Shown here in pieces: positions 35,875 through 44,936 of a stretch of DNA of 64,000 nt. Position 1 is the first letter of the stretch. The number at the start of each line of letters is the position of its first letter. This DNA is from Polyangiaceae bacterium (GTDB taxonomy: Bacteria; Myxococcota_A; Polyangia; Polyangiales; Polyangiaceae), in NCBI GenBank assembly GCA_016933275.1, contig JAFGBI010000303.1, positions 1 through 64,000 of the forward strand, given 5' to 3'. Below the pieces are notes generated by a model, which saw nothing but the letters and a program-made list of their open reading frames with translations, was not told where the DNA came from and did no database searches. The translations under genes and the position numbers were made by a program.

Positions 35875-36322
35875 ACCACTCGGTGCAGGGAGCGAAATCG
35901 ATGCCTGGTGCACGAAGTGCCGAATGGACCTCGGACACCGCATCGTGGCCATGCTGGACGGGCGACCCAAGCGGGTCGAGTGCCAGACGTGCGGCTCGCA
36001 ACACAACTATCGCCCAGCCAAGACGGGCAAGGGGACTCCGGCCTCCCGCACTCGCCCCCCAGCGGCCAGTGGGGGAACCGGGGGCGGCTCGGCCCATCGT
36101 GCCAAGGTGGAGGCCTCACGGCGTGCGGATTGGGAGGCGCATGTCCTGGGGCAGGCCGCCACCGCGTTCTCGCGCTTCTCGATCGAACGCACCTACGCCG
36201 TCGGTGAGCTGGTGCTCCACCGGAAGTTCGGCGAGGGGTATGTCGTCGAGCTGCTCGAGGGGAAGAAGGTGTCCATCATGTTCGGCGATGGGCTCCGAAC
36301 CCTGGTGCATGGACAAAAATGA
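35861..36322 (+). CDS. Zinc-ribbon protein with small C-terminal beta domain
   Basis: 153 aa. An N-terminal zinc ribbon (WCTKC, 23 residues, CQTC), a Thr/Ala/Gly-rich linker, and a C-terminal domain, VGELVLHRKFGEGYVVELL then SIMFGDGLRTLVHG, which resembles the small beta module at the end of UvrD/Rep helicases (VGDxVxHPKFGxGxV). I infer nucleic-acid or polymerase binding. ATG 35861 with AAGGA upstream; the track start is nine codons earlier. Confidence 0.75.
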   Translation: MTLAKPLGAGSEIDAWCTKCRMDLGHRIVAMLDGRPKRVECQTCGSQHNYRPAKTGKGTPASRTRPPAASGGTGGGSAHRAKVEASRRADWEAHVLGQAATAFSRFSIERTYAVGELVLHRKFGEGYVVELLEGKKVSIMFGDGLRTLVHGQK

Positions 36323-36346
36323 GGACGGCACCCCCGTGCCCCCGGC

Positions 36347-37093
36347 TCACTGGCTGGGGCATGACCCGGCCGGCACCGGAAACCGTCGCCGGAGACCCGC
36401 CAGCTCGACGCGAGTGAGTGGGCGCCATTGGCCGGGAGCGAGGTCCGTGCACCCGATCCCCGCAAAGGAGACGCGTACCAGGCGGAGCACGTTCTGCCCG
36501 GCTGCCTCGCCAAGCCGACGGACCTGTCGGTTGCGCCCTTCGTGTAGCACGATCGAGAGCCAGGCCTTGTTTCCGTTCGTGCGCGCGAGGGATACCGCCG
36601 CGGGCTGGGTCCATCTCCCGTCGATGAAAATGGGACGACGCCAGAGCGCGAGCTCCCGCTCAGCAACGGGCCCGCGGACCTTCGCCAGGTATTCCTTCTC
36701 GACCCGTGAGCGCGGGTGGCCGAGCTTGGCCGCGAGCTCGCCGTCGTTCGTCAGGAGCAGCACTCCACTGGTGTGGTAGTCGAGCCGCCCAACCGGCACC
36801 ACACGAATCCCGATCGCGCGCACGTGGGCAGCGACCGTCGGCCGTCCCTCGGGGTCCCGCAAGGTCGTGACCATCCCGCGGGGCTTGTGCAGCACGAAAT
36901 AGACGAGCGGCTCGGGCTCGATCCGTCGCCCGTCCACCTCGACGACCTCGCGCTCCGAGTCGACCGTCACCCCGAGCTCACGCACGATCCTCCCGGCGAC
37001 CGCCACCCGGCCGTCGCGAATCAGTGCCTCGGCCCCGCGGCGTGACGCGACCCCCGCCCGAGCCAGGATCTTCTGCAGGCGATCGCAGCTCAT
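36347..37093 (-). CDS. rluB: RsuA/RluB-family rRNA pseudouridine synthase
   Basis: 248 aa. Converts a uridine of large-subunit rRNA to pseudouridine. An N-terminal S4 RNA-binding domain (RLQKILARAGVASRRGAE), then the catalytic domain with the Asp in VGRLDYHTSGVLLLTNDGE, KPRGMVTT, and VLHEGRNRQVRRL near the end. RluB and RluE/F relatives are hard to separate by eye; the S4 domain and length favour RluB. It converges with the zinc-ribbon gene over 24 bases. Confidence 0.9.
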   Translation of the reverse strand: MSCDRLQKILARAGVASRRGAEALIRDGRVAVAGRIVRELGVTVDSEREVVEVDGRRIEPEPLVYFVLHKPRGMVTTLRDPEGRPTVAAHVRAIGIRVVPVGRLDYHTSGVLLLTNDGELAAKLGHPRSRVEKEYLAKVRGPVAERELALWRRPIFIDGRWTQPAAVSLARTNGNKAWLSIVLHEGRNRQVRRLGEAAGQNVLRLVRVSFAGIGCTDLAPGQWRPLTRVELAGLRRRFPVPAGSCPSQ

Positions 37094-37150
37094 GCGAACG
37101 GCACCGCCGTGATCGTCACCAACCCTGACACCTTCCCCCCGGCGGGAGGT

Positions 37151-37909
37151 TCACCGCTTGCGTGCACTGACGCGAGCATCGGTGGGTCCCGCGTCGGCCT
37201 CCGACTGCTCCGCCTCGCGCCGCTCCTTCTCTCGCTTCTCCTCCGCTTCCATCTCGCGCCGCTCCGCATCCCGGAATGCCACCTCGTCGCGATCCCACCG
37301 GTCCACCTTGCCGTCGCCGTCGATGTCCACCCCGCGGCGCTGCAGCCTCCCGTCCTCGTAGATCTCCCACGTGTCGGTTCGACCGTCGAAATCGTCGTCG
37401 AGCTCGGCCCGGAGCTTCTTGCCGTGCACGTAGACGCGCTTCTCGTCGGGCTGCCCATCGCGGTTACGATCCACTTGGAGCTCGGCAACCCGGCCAGTAG
37501 CGAAGGTCGTCCACGTGTCGATCTTGCCATCGTAGTCCGTGTCAGCCATCTCCTTCAGCGGGTCGCCATCGTCGTCGTAGGTTCGAACGACGTCCTTGAT
37601 TCCATCCAGGTTCTGATCGACCTCGCGGCACAGGAGGACACGGTGCGCGTCGTCCCCCCGCCCGACGACGGCATAGACGCGACGGATGTTGGGCTGGATG
37701 GCCCGAGAACTGGCGGTTTCCTCGACTTCCCGATCCACCCTCCCCTCGTGAGCACAACGGGATCGGTCGTCCTCCGTCTCGATTGCGGAAGCGGCTCGAG
37801 CGGCCGCTGGTGCCTCTGAGGTCGCCTGCTTCTGTTTGGCGCAGGCATAGACGACAAGGGATGCGGCCAGAGTCAGGGCCGCCAAGGAACCCCAAGCATC
37901 ACTTGCCAT
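37151..37909 (-). CDS. DxDxDG-repeat lipoprotein (second of a tandem pair)
   Basis: 252 aa from the chosen ATG (37909). Lipoprotein signal MASDAWGSLAALTLAASLVV then YACAKQ. The body carries at least five calcium-loop-like motifs spaced along it: DQNLDGIKD, DTDYDGKID, DRNRDGQPD, DDDFDGRTD and DIDGDGKVD, many followed by W/T-rich strands (WTTF, WEIY). The end is a Glu/Arg-rich helix (EEKREKERREAEQSEAD). The pattern is that of EF-hand-like or dockerin-like Ca-binding loops in exported proteins. Overlaps the upstream paralogue by 11 bases. Confidence 0.8.
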   Translation of the reverse strand: MASDAWGSLAALTLAASLVVYACAKQKQATSEAPAAARAASAIETEDDRSRCAHEGRVDREVEETASSRAIQPNIRRVYAVVGRGDDAHRVLLCREVDQNLDGIKDVVRTYDDDGDPLKEMADTDYDGKIDTWTTFATGRVAELQVDRNRDGQPDEKRVYVHGKKLRAELDDDFDGRTDTWEIYEDGRLQRRGVDIDGDGKVDRWDRDEVAFRDAERREMEAEEKREKERREAEQSEADAGPTDARVSARKR

Positions 37910-38645
37910 CCGAGCCCTCCTCGCCCTTGGCGTTCTCGACCTCGGTCGGCAGGGAATCGGGACGCTGGAAATCGGGAGATTTGTGGCGGAACTCATCGCG
38001 CGCCGGGGGAACATAACCGGACTCGCAGAGATCGACGCCAGATTGCGCGTCACGCTTGCCATCTCCGTTCGCATCGCCGTACATCATCGGGCAGTCTGGC
38101 TTCTTGGCGTTGGGATACTCCCACCACTCGTCAATCCTCCCGTCACCGTTCCCGTCCCGTTCCGATCGCGCGATCTTGCCACCCTTCAGGTAGTGCCAGG
38201 TGTCGATCTGCCCGCCAACGGTGGTTGCCTGGCGGATCTCCGTCAGGTACCCGTTCACGTAGATGCGCACCTCCGTGACGGCGGCATCCCGACTGTACGC
38301 GTACTCACGGCGTCGCACCCGCCCGCGATCGTCGAAGTAGGTGAAGATATCGGGTACGCCATCGCGGTTCAGGTCGACCGCCTGGCACACCGGCTTCCCC
38401 GTCCGCTTGACGGTGCTGATCTCGGGGCGACCGTCGCCGTCCGCGTCGAGCTTCTCTTCGGCGCGATCGAGAGGGCAGTCCTCATGGGCGACGGCAGCCG
38501 GCGTGACCCCCTCCTGGTGGGCCAATCGAGCCGCCCGCCGGGATGAGGAGTTACAACCTAGTTGCAATCCTACCGAGATGGCCATGAGTGAGAGGAGGGG
38601 AGGGACGAACCCGCAGGAGAGGCGACTGCCCCGCCAACCCCGCAC
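37899..38645 (-). CDS. DxDxDG-repeat lipoprotein (first of a tandem pair)
   Basis: About 248 aa from the GTG at 38645; the exact start is uncertain. This gives a plausible lipoprotein signal (RGWRGSRLSCGFVPPLLSLM... LQLGC). Motifs DADGDGRPE, DLNRDGVPD, DGNGDGRID and DANGDGKRD, with strands such as DTWHYLKGGKIA, mirror the downstream gene, so the two are tandem duplicates. GGTGGAG lies just before the chosen codon. The track's start at 38945 is unlikely, because its first ~95 codons do not look like protein. Confidence 0.72.
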   Translation of the reverse strand: MRGWRGSRLSCGFVPPLLSLMAISVGLQLGCNSSSRRAARLAHQEGVTPAAVAHEDCPLDRAEEKLDADGDGRPEISTVKRTGKPVCQAVDLNRDGVPDIFTYFDDRGRVRRREYAYSRDAAVTEVRIYVNGYLTEIRQATTVGGQIDTWHYLKGGKIARSERDGNGDGRIDEWWEYPNAKKPDCPMMYGDANGDGKRDAQSGVDLCESGYVPPARDEFRHKSPDFQRPDSLPTEVENAKGEEGSDGK

Positions 38646-38998
38646 CTCCACCGGTGGGTGCGAGTCAGTGACCCGCCGGCCAATAGTCCCCCTCGGAGAG
38701 ACGGTGAATGGCTTCATCGGTATAGCCCGAGAACCCGGCGAACGCGCTCCACCGGGAGCCGCGGTCCGGGACCGCAAGCATGGTAGGACCGGTGCTCCAC
38801 CTCGTGCAAGCTGCCCCATAACCCACCGCGCTATCCGGCCGGCTGAACCGTGCCGCTCCGCAGAACGTCCCGTCGGCCGAAGCGCAAATGCCTGAAATGC
38901 GTTGCGTTTGTTGGGCACCTCGGGGAGGCGGCCGATTGACAACACACGTATGGGAATCTAATGTAACGGCTGGCACCTCGCTCCGGACCAGATCTCCC
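38646..38998. other. Divergent intergenic region with strong promoter for the RHH gene
   Basis: 353 bases between the DxDxDG lipoprotein gene and the ribbon-helix-helix gene. Apart from the consensus-like promoter near its right end, I see only GC-rich sequence and shadow ORFs. Confidence 0.5.
38936..38964 (+). promoter_or_regulatory. Consensus-like sigma-70 promoter of the RHH gene
   Basis: TTGACA (38936-38941) and TAATGT (38959-38964) with the ideal 17-base spacer, 34 bases before the ATG. It is the best -35/-10 match in the window and predicts strong basal expression. Confidence 0.7.
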
Positions 38999-39241
38999 AT
39001 GTCACGCAAGAAGATCTCGACCACCGTCTACATCACGCCGGAGCAGAACGACCGTCTTCATCTCTTGCACACTCGCACCCAAGTGCCCGTCGCCGTGTAC
39101 ATTCGCGAGGGTATCGACCTCGTGCTCAAGCGCTATGAGCACGCGCTTCCGGGTCAGATGACCCTCATCGATGCACCCAAACGCGGGCCAAAGAAGAAGG
39201 ACGATGCCCTTCCCACCGACGAGTCGGTGAAGCCTGGCTGA
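38999..39241 (+). CDS. Ribbon-helix-helix (CopG/Arc-like) protein
   Basis: 80 aa. The N-terminal KISTTVYITPEQNDRLHLLH and VPVAVYIREGIDLVLKRYE form a beta strand and two helices of the MetJ/Arc fold, so it is a likely dimeric DNA-binding regulator; a basic tail (KRGPKKKDD) follows. There is no toxin gene beside it, which argues against a classical antitoxin. It lies 162 bases upstream of lepA on the same strand, with its own strong promoter, so autoregulation or regulation of lepA is possible. Confidence 0.85.
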   Translation: MSRKKISTTVYITPEQNDRLHLLHTRTQVPVAVYIREGIDLVLKRYEHALPGQMTLIDAPKRGPKKKDDALPTDESVKPG

Positions 39242-39403
39242 AGCGCTGGCTCGATTTGGGTGGACGTCCCCCTGAGTCCTGCTTGACCCTCGCTCGGGCT
39301 CCACGCCAAAAAGAACGTGGGGGGTTGAGGCTGGTGGAGACGCACCCTCCGCGCTAGACCGCGACGCTCCCACCTACCGAGCCCTGCTCGTCCTCCCCCG
39401 CAC

Positions 39404-41209
39404 ATGCCTGCACCACCGTCACGCATCCGCAACTTCAGCATCATCGCGCACGTGGATCACGGCAAGAGCACCCTCGCCGACCGGATCCTCGACGTGACCG
39501 GTGCCTTGTCCGAGCGTGAGCGGGTCGACCAGTTCCTCGACAAGCTGGAGCTCGAGCGCGAACGCGGCATCACGATCAAGGCACAAACGGTGCGGCTCCA
39601 GTATCGCACGGGGGATGGTGCCGTCTACCAACTACAGCTCATCGATACCCCCGGCCACGTGGACTTCAACTACGAAGTCTCGTCGAGCTTGCGCGCATGT
39701 GAGGGTGCTCTCCTGGTCGTCGATGCCACCCAGGGTGTACAGGCACAGACGGTCGCCAACGTCTACCTTGCCCTGGAGAACGACCTTGAGATCGTGCCGG
39801 TCATCAACAAGATCGATCTCCCGAGCGCCGATGTCGATCGGGCGGCCCAAGACATCGAGCAGGTGATTGGGCTCGACTGCAGCGGCGCGGTGCTCGCTAG
39901 CGGGAAGACTGGCCAGGGGGTTGCCGAACTGCTCGAGGCCGTCATCTCCCGCATCCCTCCACCCCAGGGCGACCCCGCGGCCCCGCTCCGCGCTCTGGTG
40001 TATGATAGCTGGTACGATAGCTACCGCGGCGCCGTGGTGAACATCCGCGTGTTCGAGGGGACGCTCCGCAAGGGCGACAAGATCCTCTTGATGGCAACAC
40101 GCCGCACCTACGAGGTGACGGCGCTCGGCTGCTTCAGTCCTCACCCGGTCGCGCTCGACGAGCTGGGACCCGGCGAAGTCGGCTTCGTCGCGGCGAGCAT
40201 CAAGAGCGTGGAGGACACCAAGATCGGCGACACCATCACCCTCGCTGCCCGCCCCGCGTCCACCCCGCTTCCCGGATTTCGCGTGGTAAAACCCATGGTC
40301 TTCGCGGGGCTCTTCCCCACTGACGCCGCGCAGTACGAGGACCTTCGGGACGCACTCAGCAAGCTCCACCTCAACGATGCGTCGTTCAGCTTCGAACCGG
40401 ACACCTCCGAGGCGCTCGGGTTCGGCTTCCGCTGCGGGTTCTTGGGCCTCCTGCACATGGAGATCGTCCAAGAGCGCCTCGAACGCGAGTACGACATCGA
40501 CCTTATCACGACCGCCCCGAGCGTCGTCTACCACGCGTACACGAAGGGAGGTGACCTCGTAACGGTCGACAGCCCCTCGAAGATGCCGCTGGCGGGCGAT
40601 GTGGAGCGTGTCGAGGAGCCGATCATGAAGGTCACCATCCACGTCCCGAACGAATTCGTCGGGGCAGTGGTGCCACTGTGCGAGGAGCGGCGCGGCATCC
40701 AGCTCGACATCACCTATCCGACCCCGGACCACGTCGTCATCGTCTACGAGCTCCCGCTCGCCGAGGTCATCCTGGATTTCCACGACAAGCTGAAGAGCGT
40801 CTCGCGTGGCTACGCGAGCATGGACTACGAGCTCGTCGGCTATCGCGCGAACGATCTGGTGAAACTCGACATTCTGGTGAACGGAGAACCCCTCGATGCG
40901 TTGAGCGTCATCGTCCACCGGTCGGCAGCGTACTACCAGGGCCGCGCGCTGGCCTCGAAGCTCAAGGAGCTCGTTCCGCGCCAGCAGTACGAGGTGGCGA
41001 TCCAGGCGGCCCTGGGCAACAAGGTGATCAGTCGCGTCACGGTCAAAGCGCTCCGAAAGGACGTTACGGCCAAGTGCTATGGCGGCGACATCACGCGCAA
41101 GCGCAAGCTCCTCGAGAAGCAGCGCGAGGGCAAGCGCCGGATGAAGTCGGTCGGCAACATTGACATGCCGCAGGAGGCGTTCCTGGCCGTCCTCAAGCTC
41201 GAGACCTGA
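39404..41209 (+). CDS. lepA: LepA (EF4), ribosomal back-translocase GTPase
   Basis: 601 aa cytosolic GTPase that acts on stalled or initiating ribosomes. G1 AHVDHGKST, switch GITIKAQ, G3 DTPGHVDF, G4 NKID; the EF-G-like domains follow, and the LepA-specific C-terminal domain ends [17 protein letters not shown]. Length and motif order are as in the family. Start ATG 39404 ([20 protein letters not shown]). Confidence 0.98.
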   Translation: MPAPPSRIRNFSIIAHVDHGKSTLADRILDVTGALSERERVDQFLDKLELERERGITIKAQTVRLQYRTGDGAVYQLQLIDTPGHVDFNYEVSSSLRACEGALLVVDATQGVQAQTVANVYLALENDLEIVPVINKIDLPSADVDRAAQDIEQVIGLDCSGAVLASGKTGQGVAELLEAVISRIPPPQGDPAAPLRALVYDSWYDSYRGAVVNIRVFEGTLRKGDKILLMATRRTYEVTALGCFSPHPVALDELGPGEVGFVAASIKSVEDTKIGDTITLAARPASTPLPGFRVVKPMVFAGLFPTDAAQYEDLRDALSKLHLNDASFSFEPDTSEALGFGFRCGFLGLLHMEIVQERLEREYDIDLITTAPSVVYHAYTKGGDLVTVDSPSKMPLAGDVERVEEPIMKVTIHVPNEFVGAVVPLCEERRGIQLDITYPTPDHVVIVYELPLAEVILDFHDKLKSVSRGYASMDYELVGYRANDLVKLDILVNGEPLDALSVIVHRSAAYYQGRALASKLKELVPRQQYEVAIQAALGNKVISRVTVKALRKDVTAKCYGGDITRKRKLLEKQREGKRRMKSVGNIDMPQEAFLAVLKLET

Positions 41210-41281
41210 GGGGCGGAGGAACGGTCGGAACCGCGTCCGCCCGCGTACGGGGGGACGTGGCCGGGAGTGGCCCAGCCGGAG

Positions 41282-41321
41282 AAGGGCGACCACGAAAGGG
41301 TGGCCACGAAAGGGCGACCAG
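41282..41321. repeat. Short tandem repeat between lepA and M16 genes
   Basis: Three near-copies of a 13-14-base unit: GAAGGGCGACCAC, GAAAGGGTGGCCAC and GAAAGGGCGACCAG, in the 231-base gap. Probably slippage; no function implied. Confidence 0.5.
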
Positions 41322-41440
41322 AACCGAGGACCGGCGAAGCCCGCCACGAGACCGCCGAAATCCCTTGCGCATCCTCCCCTGCCCGCCCTATCGATTGCGG
41401 GATGTGTTCCACGTGCTCGCGCGAGCCCTGGCTCCTCGAA

Positions 41441-42826
41441 ATGGCCCGCACTGCTCCTGAGTACGGCCGCGCGGAGCACGTGGGCTCGATCGCCTTCGGG
41501 TCTCTGCTAACGATCGAGCGGTTCCGTTTCGCCAATGGGCTCGCCCTGCTCCTATGCGAAGACCACTCGGCACCGGTCGTCGCCTACCAGACGTGGTTCC
41601 GCGTTGGATCGCGCCACGAGCGTCCCGGCAAGACGGGCCTGGCGCACCTCTTCGAGCACTTGATGTTCAACGAGAGCGAGGGGTGCCCACAGGGTGAATA
41701 CGACCGACGGTTGGAGGAAGCCGGCGCCGAGAACAACGCCTCCACCTGGCTCGACTGGACGCAATACACGGTCGCCGCTCCCGCCGATCAGCTCGCGGTG
41801 GTCGTGGAGCTCGAGGCCAACCGCATGGGCCACCTCGTACTCCGAGATCCGCAGGTCGGCTGCGAGAAGGAGGTGGTCGCCAACGAGCGTCGATTTCGCG
41901 TCGAGGACGACGTCGAGGGAACGGTCAGCGAAACCCTCTGGACAACGGCGTTCGACCGCCACCCCTATCGGTGGCCCACGATTGGCTGGATGGAGGACAT
42001 CGAGGGGTTCACAACCGATGACTGCCTCGAGTTTTATCGAACCCATTACGCACCGAACAACGCCACCATCGTGGTCGTCGGTGACGTCAACGAAGCAGAC
42101 GTGGTGCGGCGTCTCGCCGATGCCTACGGCAGGTTCCCCCCGGGGCCCCTCGCGCTCGAGGATTGCTGGCCCGAGCCGCCGCAGACCGAAGAGCGCCAAC
42201 GCGAGATTCGCCAGCCATCGGCGACAGAGAAGCTCGCGGTCGGGTATCACGGACCCGCGCTGGGAGACGCTGACCATGCCGCCGTGTCCGTGCTCGCGGA
42301 GGTGCTCTTCGGGGGCCGGGCGAGCCGGTGCCACCAGACGTTGGTGCGCGACCGCGAAATCGCAATCGAGACCCGCGCCTTCGTCGGCCAGTTCCGCGAC
42401 CCTGGCCTCATCGAGATCTTCGCTGCCACCCGCTCTGGCCACACGGCGGAGGAGCTCCTCGCCGCGATCGACCTGGAGATAGAGCGGGTACGGGCAGAGC
42501 CCGTCCCAGAAGCGGAGATCGAGCGAGCGCGAGCGCGTCTCGAGCTCGCGCTGGTGTCTGGCCTGGAAACGGCGGACGGCAAGGCCACCACCATCGGCTT
42601 CTTCGACGCCGTCCTCGGCCAACCCGCGCTGGCCTTCGAGCGACTCGCAGCGCTCCGGTCGATCGATGCCAACGCCCTCCTGCGCGCCGCGCGCCGGTAC
42701 CTGTCTCGGACCCAGCGCACGGTGATCCTGGTGCGCATTCGCGAATCGGCGACCGGCGGCGGCCCGATGGACGCCGATCCCGACGGGCCATTGCAGATCG
42801 CTGACGGAGAGGGGATCGGCTCGTGA
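41441..42826 (+). CDS. M16B zinc peptidase, catalytic subunit
   Basis: 461 aa. Inverzincin: the zinc motif HxxEH is visible as HLFEHLMF, with the distal Glu in the following helix region (VVELEANRMGHLVL ... EKEVVANER). The N-terminus (LTIERFRFANGLALLLCEDH) and VVVGDVN are typical. The track's long N-terminal extension is Arg-rich and lacks family resemblance; ATG 41441 is the most reasonable start, though an ATG at 41402 is possible. Its stop overlaps the next start (GTGA). It probably forms a heterodimer with the next protein. Confidence 0.9.
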   Translation: MARTAPEYGRAEHVGSIAFGSLLTIERFRFANGLALLLCEDHSAPVVAYQTWFRVGSRHERPGKTGLAHLFEHLMFNESEGCPQGEYDRRLEEAGAENNASTWLDWTQYTVAAPADQLAVVVELEANRMGHLVLRDPQVGCEKEVVANERRFRVEDDVEGTVSETLWTTAFDRHPYRWPTIGWMEDIEGFTTDDCLEFYRTHYAPNNATIVVVGDVNEADVVRRLADAYGRFPPGPLALEDCWPEPPQTEERQREIRQPSATEKLAVGYHGPALGDADHAAVSVLAEVLFGGRASRCHQTLVRDREIAIETRAFVGQFRDPGLIEIFAATRSGHTAEELLAAIDLEIERVRAEPVPEAEIERARARLELALVSGLETADGKATTIGFFDAVLGQPALAFERLAALRSIDANALLRAARRYLSRTQRTVILVRIRESATGGGPMDADPDGPLQIADGEGIGS

Positions 42827-44136
42827 CGACTCGCGAAGACGGCGCTCCGGTTCTCGGCGCGGTGCTCGTCGAGTCGAGCCACGCCCTGCCCCTCGTCGCG
42901 GTGACCGTCGCCCTCCGGTGCGGTGCCGCCACCGATCCCCCGGATCGGGAGGGCCGCGCGCGGTTCACCGCGCGGCTGATGCGCCGCACCGCGGGCGGAA
43001 GGACCGCGCAGTCCCTCGACACATACATCGACACCCTCGGCGCCGCCCTCGGGGTGGACGCATCCTACAGCAGCATAGCGTTCCAGGGCGTCGTCGTGAG
43101 CCGCTCCTTCCCTCGGTTCGTCGAGCTGCTCGGCGACGTGCTCGGTGCACCCGACCTCACCGGCCAGGAGTTCGAGCGGTTGCGACGAGAGTGCATCGGA
43201 GAGCTGGTGGAGGTCCTCGACAACGATCGTGTGCTGGCCCAACGCTGGTTCCGACGCCGCCTGTTCGCTGAGGATGCCTTCGGGCGCTCGGTCGCCGGAA
43301 CCCAGCGCTCCATCAACGAGCTCGAGGTGAGCGATGTGGAGGCGTTCCATCTTGGCCAGGTCACCGCGGAAAACGTCGTGCTCGCGTTCGCCGGTGCCGT
43401 GGATGACGACCAAGCTCGCTCCTCTGCCGAACACATCTTTGGACGCATCCCTCGTGGCGAGCGCATCGTCGAGACAACCGCCGACCCTCGTCCGCCCGCG
43501 TCCCGCCGTCTCGTCATCGTCGACAAGCCGGAGCGCACCCAGACGCAGATCCTCATCGGTGGGTTGGGAACCCGGACGGATGACCCCGACCACACCGCCC
43601 TCCAGGTGGGCAACACCATCTTCGGTGGGACCTTCGGGGCCCGGCTGGCCCGCGAGATCCGCGTGGAGCGCGGCTGGTCGTACGGCGCCTACTCGAACCT
43701 GACCATCGATCGCCGCCGCCACGCCTTCAACCTCTGGACATTCCCCAAGGCGGAGGACGCCGCCCGCTGTATTCGGCACCAGCTCGGTATGCTGGAGCGC
43801 TGGTGCAACGCCGGCATCACCTCCGACGAATTGGAGCAAGCGAAGCGCTACCTCACACGCTCGCACGTCTTCGCGGTCGACACGGCAGCCAAACGAGTCT
43901 CTCTGGCGCTCGACGAGGCGATCTACGATCTTCCGCGGGGCTACTACGCCAGCTACACGGAGCGCGTGAACGCAGTCTCGCTCGACGAGGTGAACTCCGC
44001 GATCCGCCGCCGCATTGACCCGAAGAACGTGCTGGTGGTCGTCTTGGGCACGGCGAGCGTCATCGCCGACTCGATCCGCGCAGCCATCGATGACCTTGCC
44101 ACGAGCGAGATCGTGCCCTTCGACGCCGACCCGTGA
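42823..44136 (+). CDS. M16B peptidase-like, non-catalytic subunit
   Basis: 437 aa homologue of the preceding protein, GTG start overlapping its stop by four bases. At the place of HxxEH it reads ARFTARLMRR, so the zinc ligands and catalytic Glu are absent. The C-terminal half keeps the substrate-handling R/Y pair region (GGTFGARLAREIRVERGWSYGAYS). This is the usual active/inactive arrangement of bacterial M16 pairs. Confidence 0.9.
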   Translation: MTTREDGAPVLGAVLVESSHALPLVAVTVALRCGAATDPPDREGRARFTARLMRRTAGGRTAQSLDTYIDTLGAALGVDASYSSIAFQGVVVSRSFPRFVELLGDVLGAPDLTGQEFERLRRECIGELVEVLDNDRVLAQRWFRRRLFAEDAFGRSVAGTQRSINELEVSDVEAFHLGQVTAENVVLAFAGAVDDDQARSSAEHIFGRIPRGERIVETTADPRPPASRRLVIVDKPERTQTQILIGGLGTRTDDPDHTALQVGNTIFGGTFGARLAREIRVERGWSYGAYSNLTIDRRRHAFNLWTFPKAEDAARCIRHQLGMLERWCNAGITSDELEQAKRYLTRSHVFAVDTAAKRVSLALDEAIYDLPRGYYASYTERVNAVSLDEVNSAIRRRIDPKNVLVVVLGTASVIADSIRAAIDDLATSEIVPFDADP

Positions 44137-44223
44137 TTCTCTCGGCCCCGCCGACAGCGGGAGCGCGACGAAACGAGACGTCGGCGTCCCGCGGTCGGTC
44201 GCCGTCCCCGCGCGGCCGACCCT

Positions 44224-44874
44224 TCAGAAGCCGAAGTACCCCATCATCCCCACCGCGAGCCCGACGTCGTATAGGTGGAGGTCGGCCTCGCCGCGGACCG
44301 GCGGATCGTACTCGCCGAAGAGCCCGATGTCCGCGACCGGTCCGATGGTGAATGCGAAGCCCCTCGCCGGTGCAAGCACGAAGAGAGCCTCGGCGTTCAA
44401 CGCGAACTGGGTCGAGTCCGTACCCTGGTCATCGATCGAGTAATACGAGACCCCCCAGCGGGGCCAGATGCCAGCCCAGTCGGCGAACATCCACGCCCCC
44501 CCGATTCGAGGTCCGAAGAAGAACGAGTTGTAGGTGGCGTCATCGGCGTCATCGGGCTCGGTATCGGAATGGGCGAACCCGATGCTCCCCCCGATGCTCA
44601 AGTGGTCGGTCAGGAAGTAGTCGACGCTGAGCCGCGGCACCGTGAAGGGGGTGAGCCCCGGCTCCTGCATGAGGAAGCCGACCTCGGTGACGTCGTCGCC
44701 GTCCTCGTAGGCGAGATTGTCATCCCCGTCGATCTGACGATGGGTCAGGTAGAGCCCGAAGAGCCGATCGGCGGAGAACACGACGGTGCGCCGATCCCCG
44801 AAATCCTCGGCGGCAGCGGTCCCGGCCGCCAACATCAGCGTGAGCACGGGGGCGGCGATGAGCGTCTTGTGCAC
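44224..44874 (-). CDS. Outer-membrane beta-barrel protein (OmpW/OMP-beta-brl-like)
   Basis: 216 aa. GTG 44874 follows AGGAGAG at ideal distance, and gives a signal peptide (HKTLIAAPVLTLMLAAGTAAA). The mature part has alternating strands (RLSVDYFLTDHLSIGGSIGF; FFFGPRIGGAWMF) and ends in GMMGYFGF, a C-terminal Phe as in barrel proteins. Exact family not assigned. The track start is 23 codons earlier and lacks a signal peptide. Confidence 0.82.
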   Translation of the reverse strand: MHKTLIAAPVLTLMLAAGTAAAEDFGDRRTVVFSADRLFGLYLTHRQIDGDDNLAYEDGDDVTEVGFLMQEPGLTPFTVPRLSVDYFLTDHLSIGGSIGFAHSDTEPDDADDATYNSFFFGPRIGGAWMFADWAGIWPRWGVSYYSIDDQGTDSTQFALNAEALFVLAPARGFAFTIGPVADIGLFGEYDPPVRGEADLHLYDVGLAVGMMGYFGF

Positions 44875-44936
44875 GGTCGCTCTCCTGGGTTCCTGCGCCG
44901 CGGCCCACGACGGGTGCGTGCGGTGACCGGGCGAGT

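Noticed and set aside
42247-43866. 539-aa minus-strand ORF, and similar long antisense ORFs (39632-41479, 45042-47036, 24176-25975, 19708-21474, 944-2083, 14184-15410)
   Set aside because: They lie opposite clearly identified genes and are rich in Arg, Pro, Asp and His without family motifs; typical third-position GC shadows in high-GC DNA.
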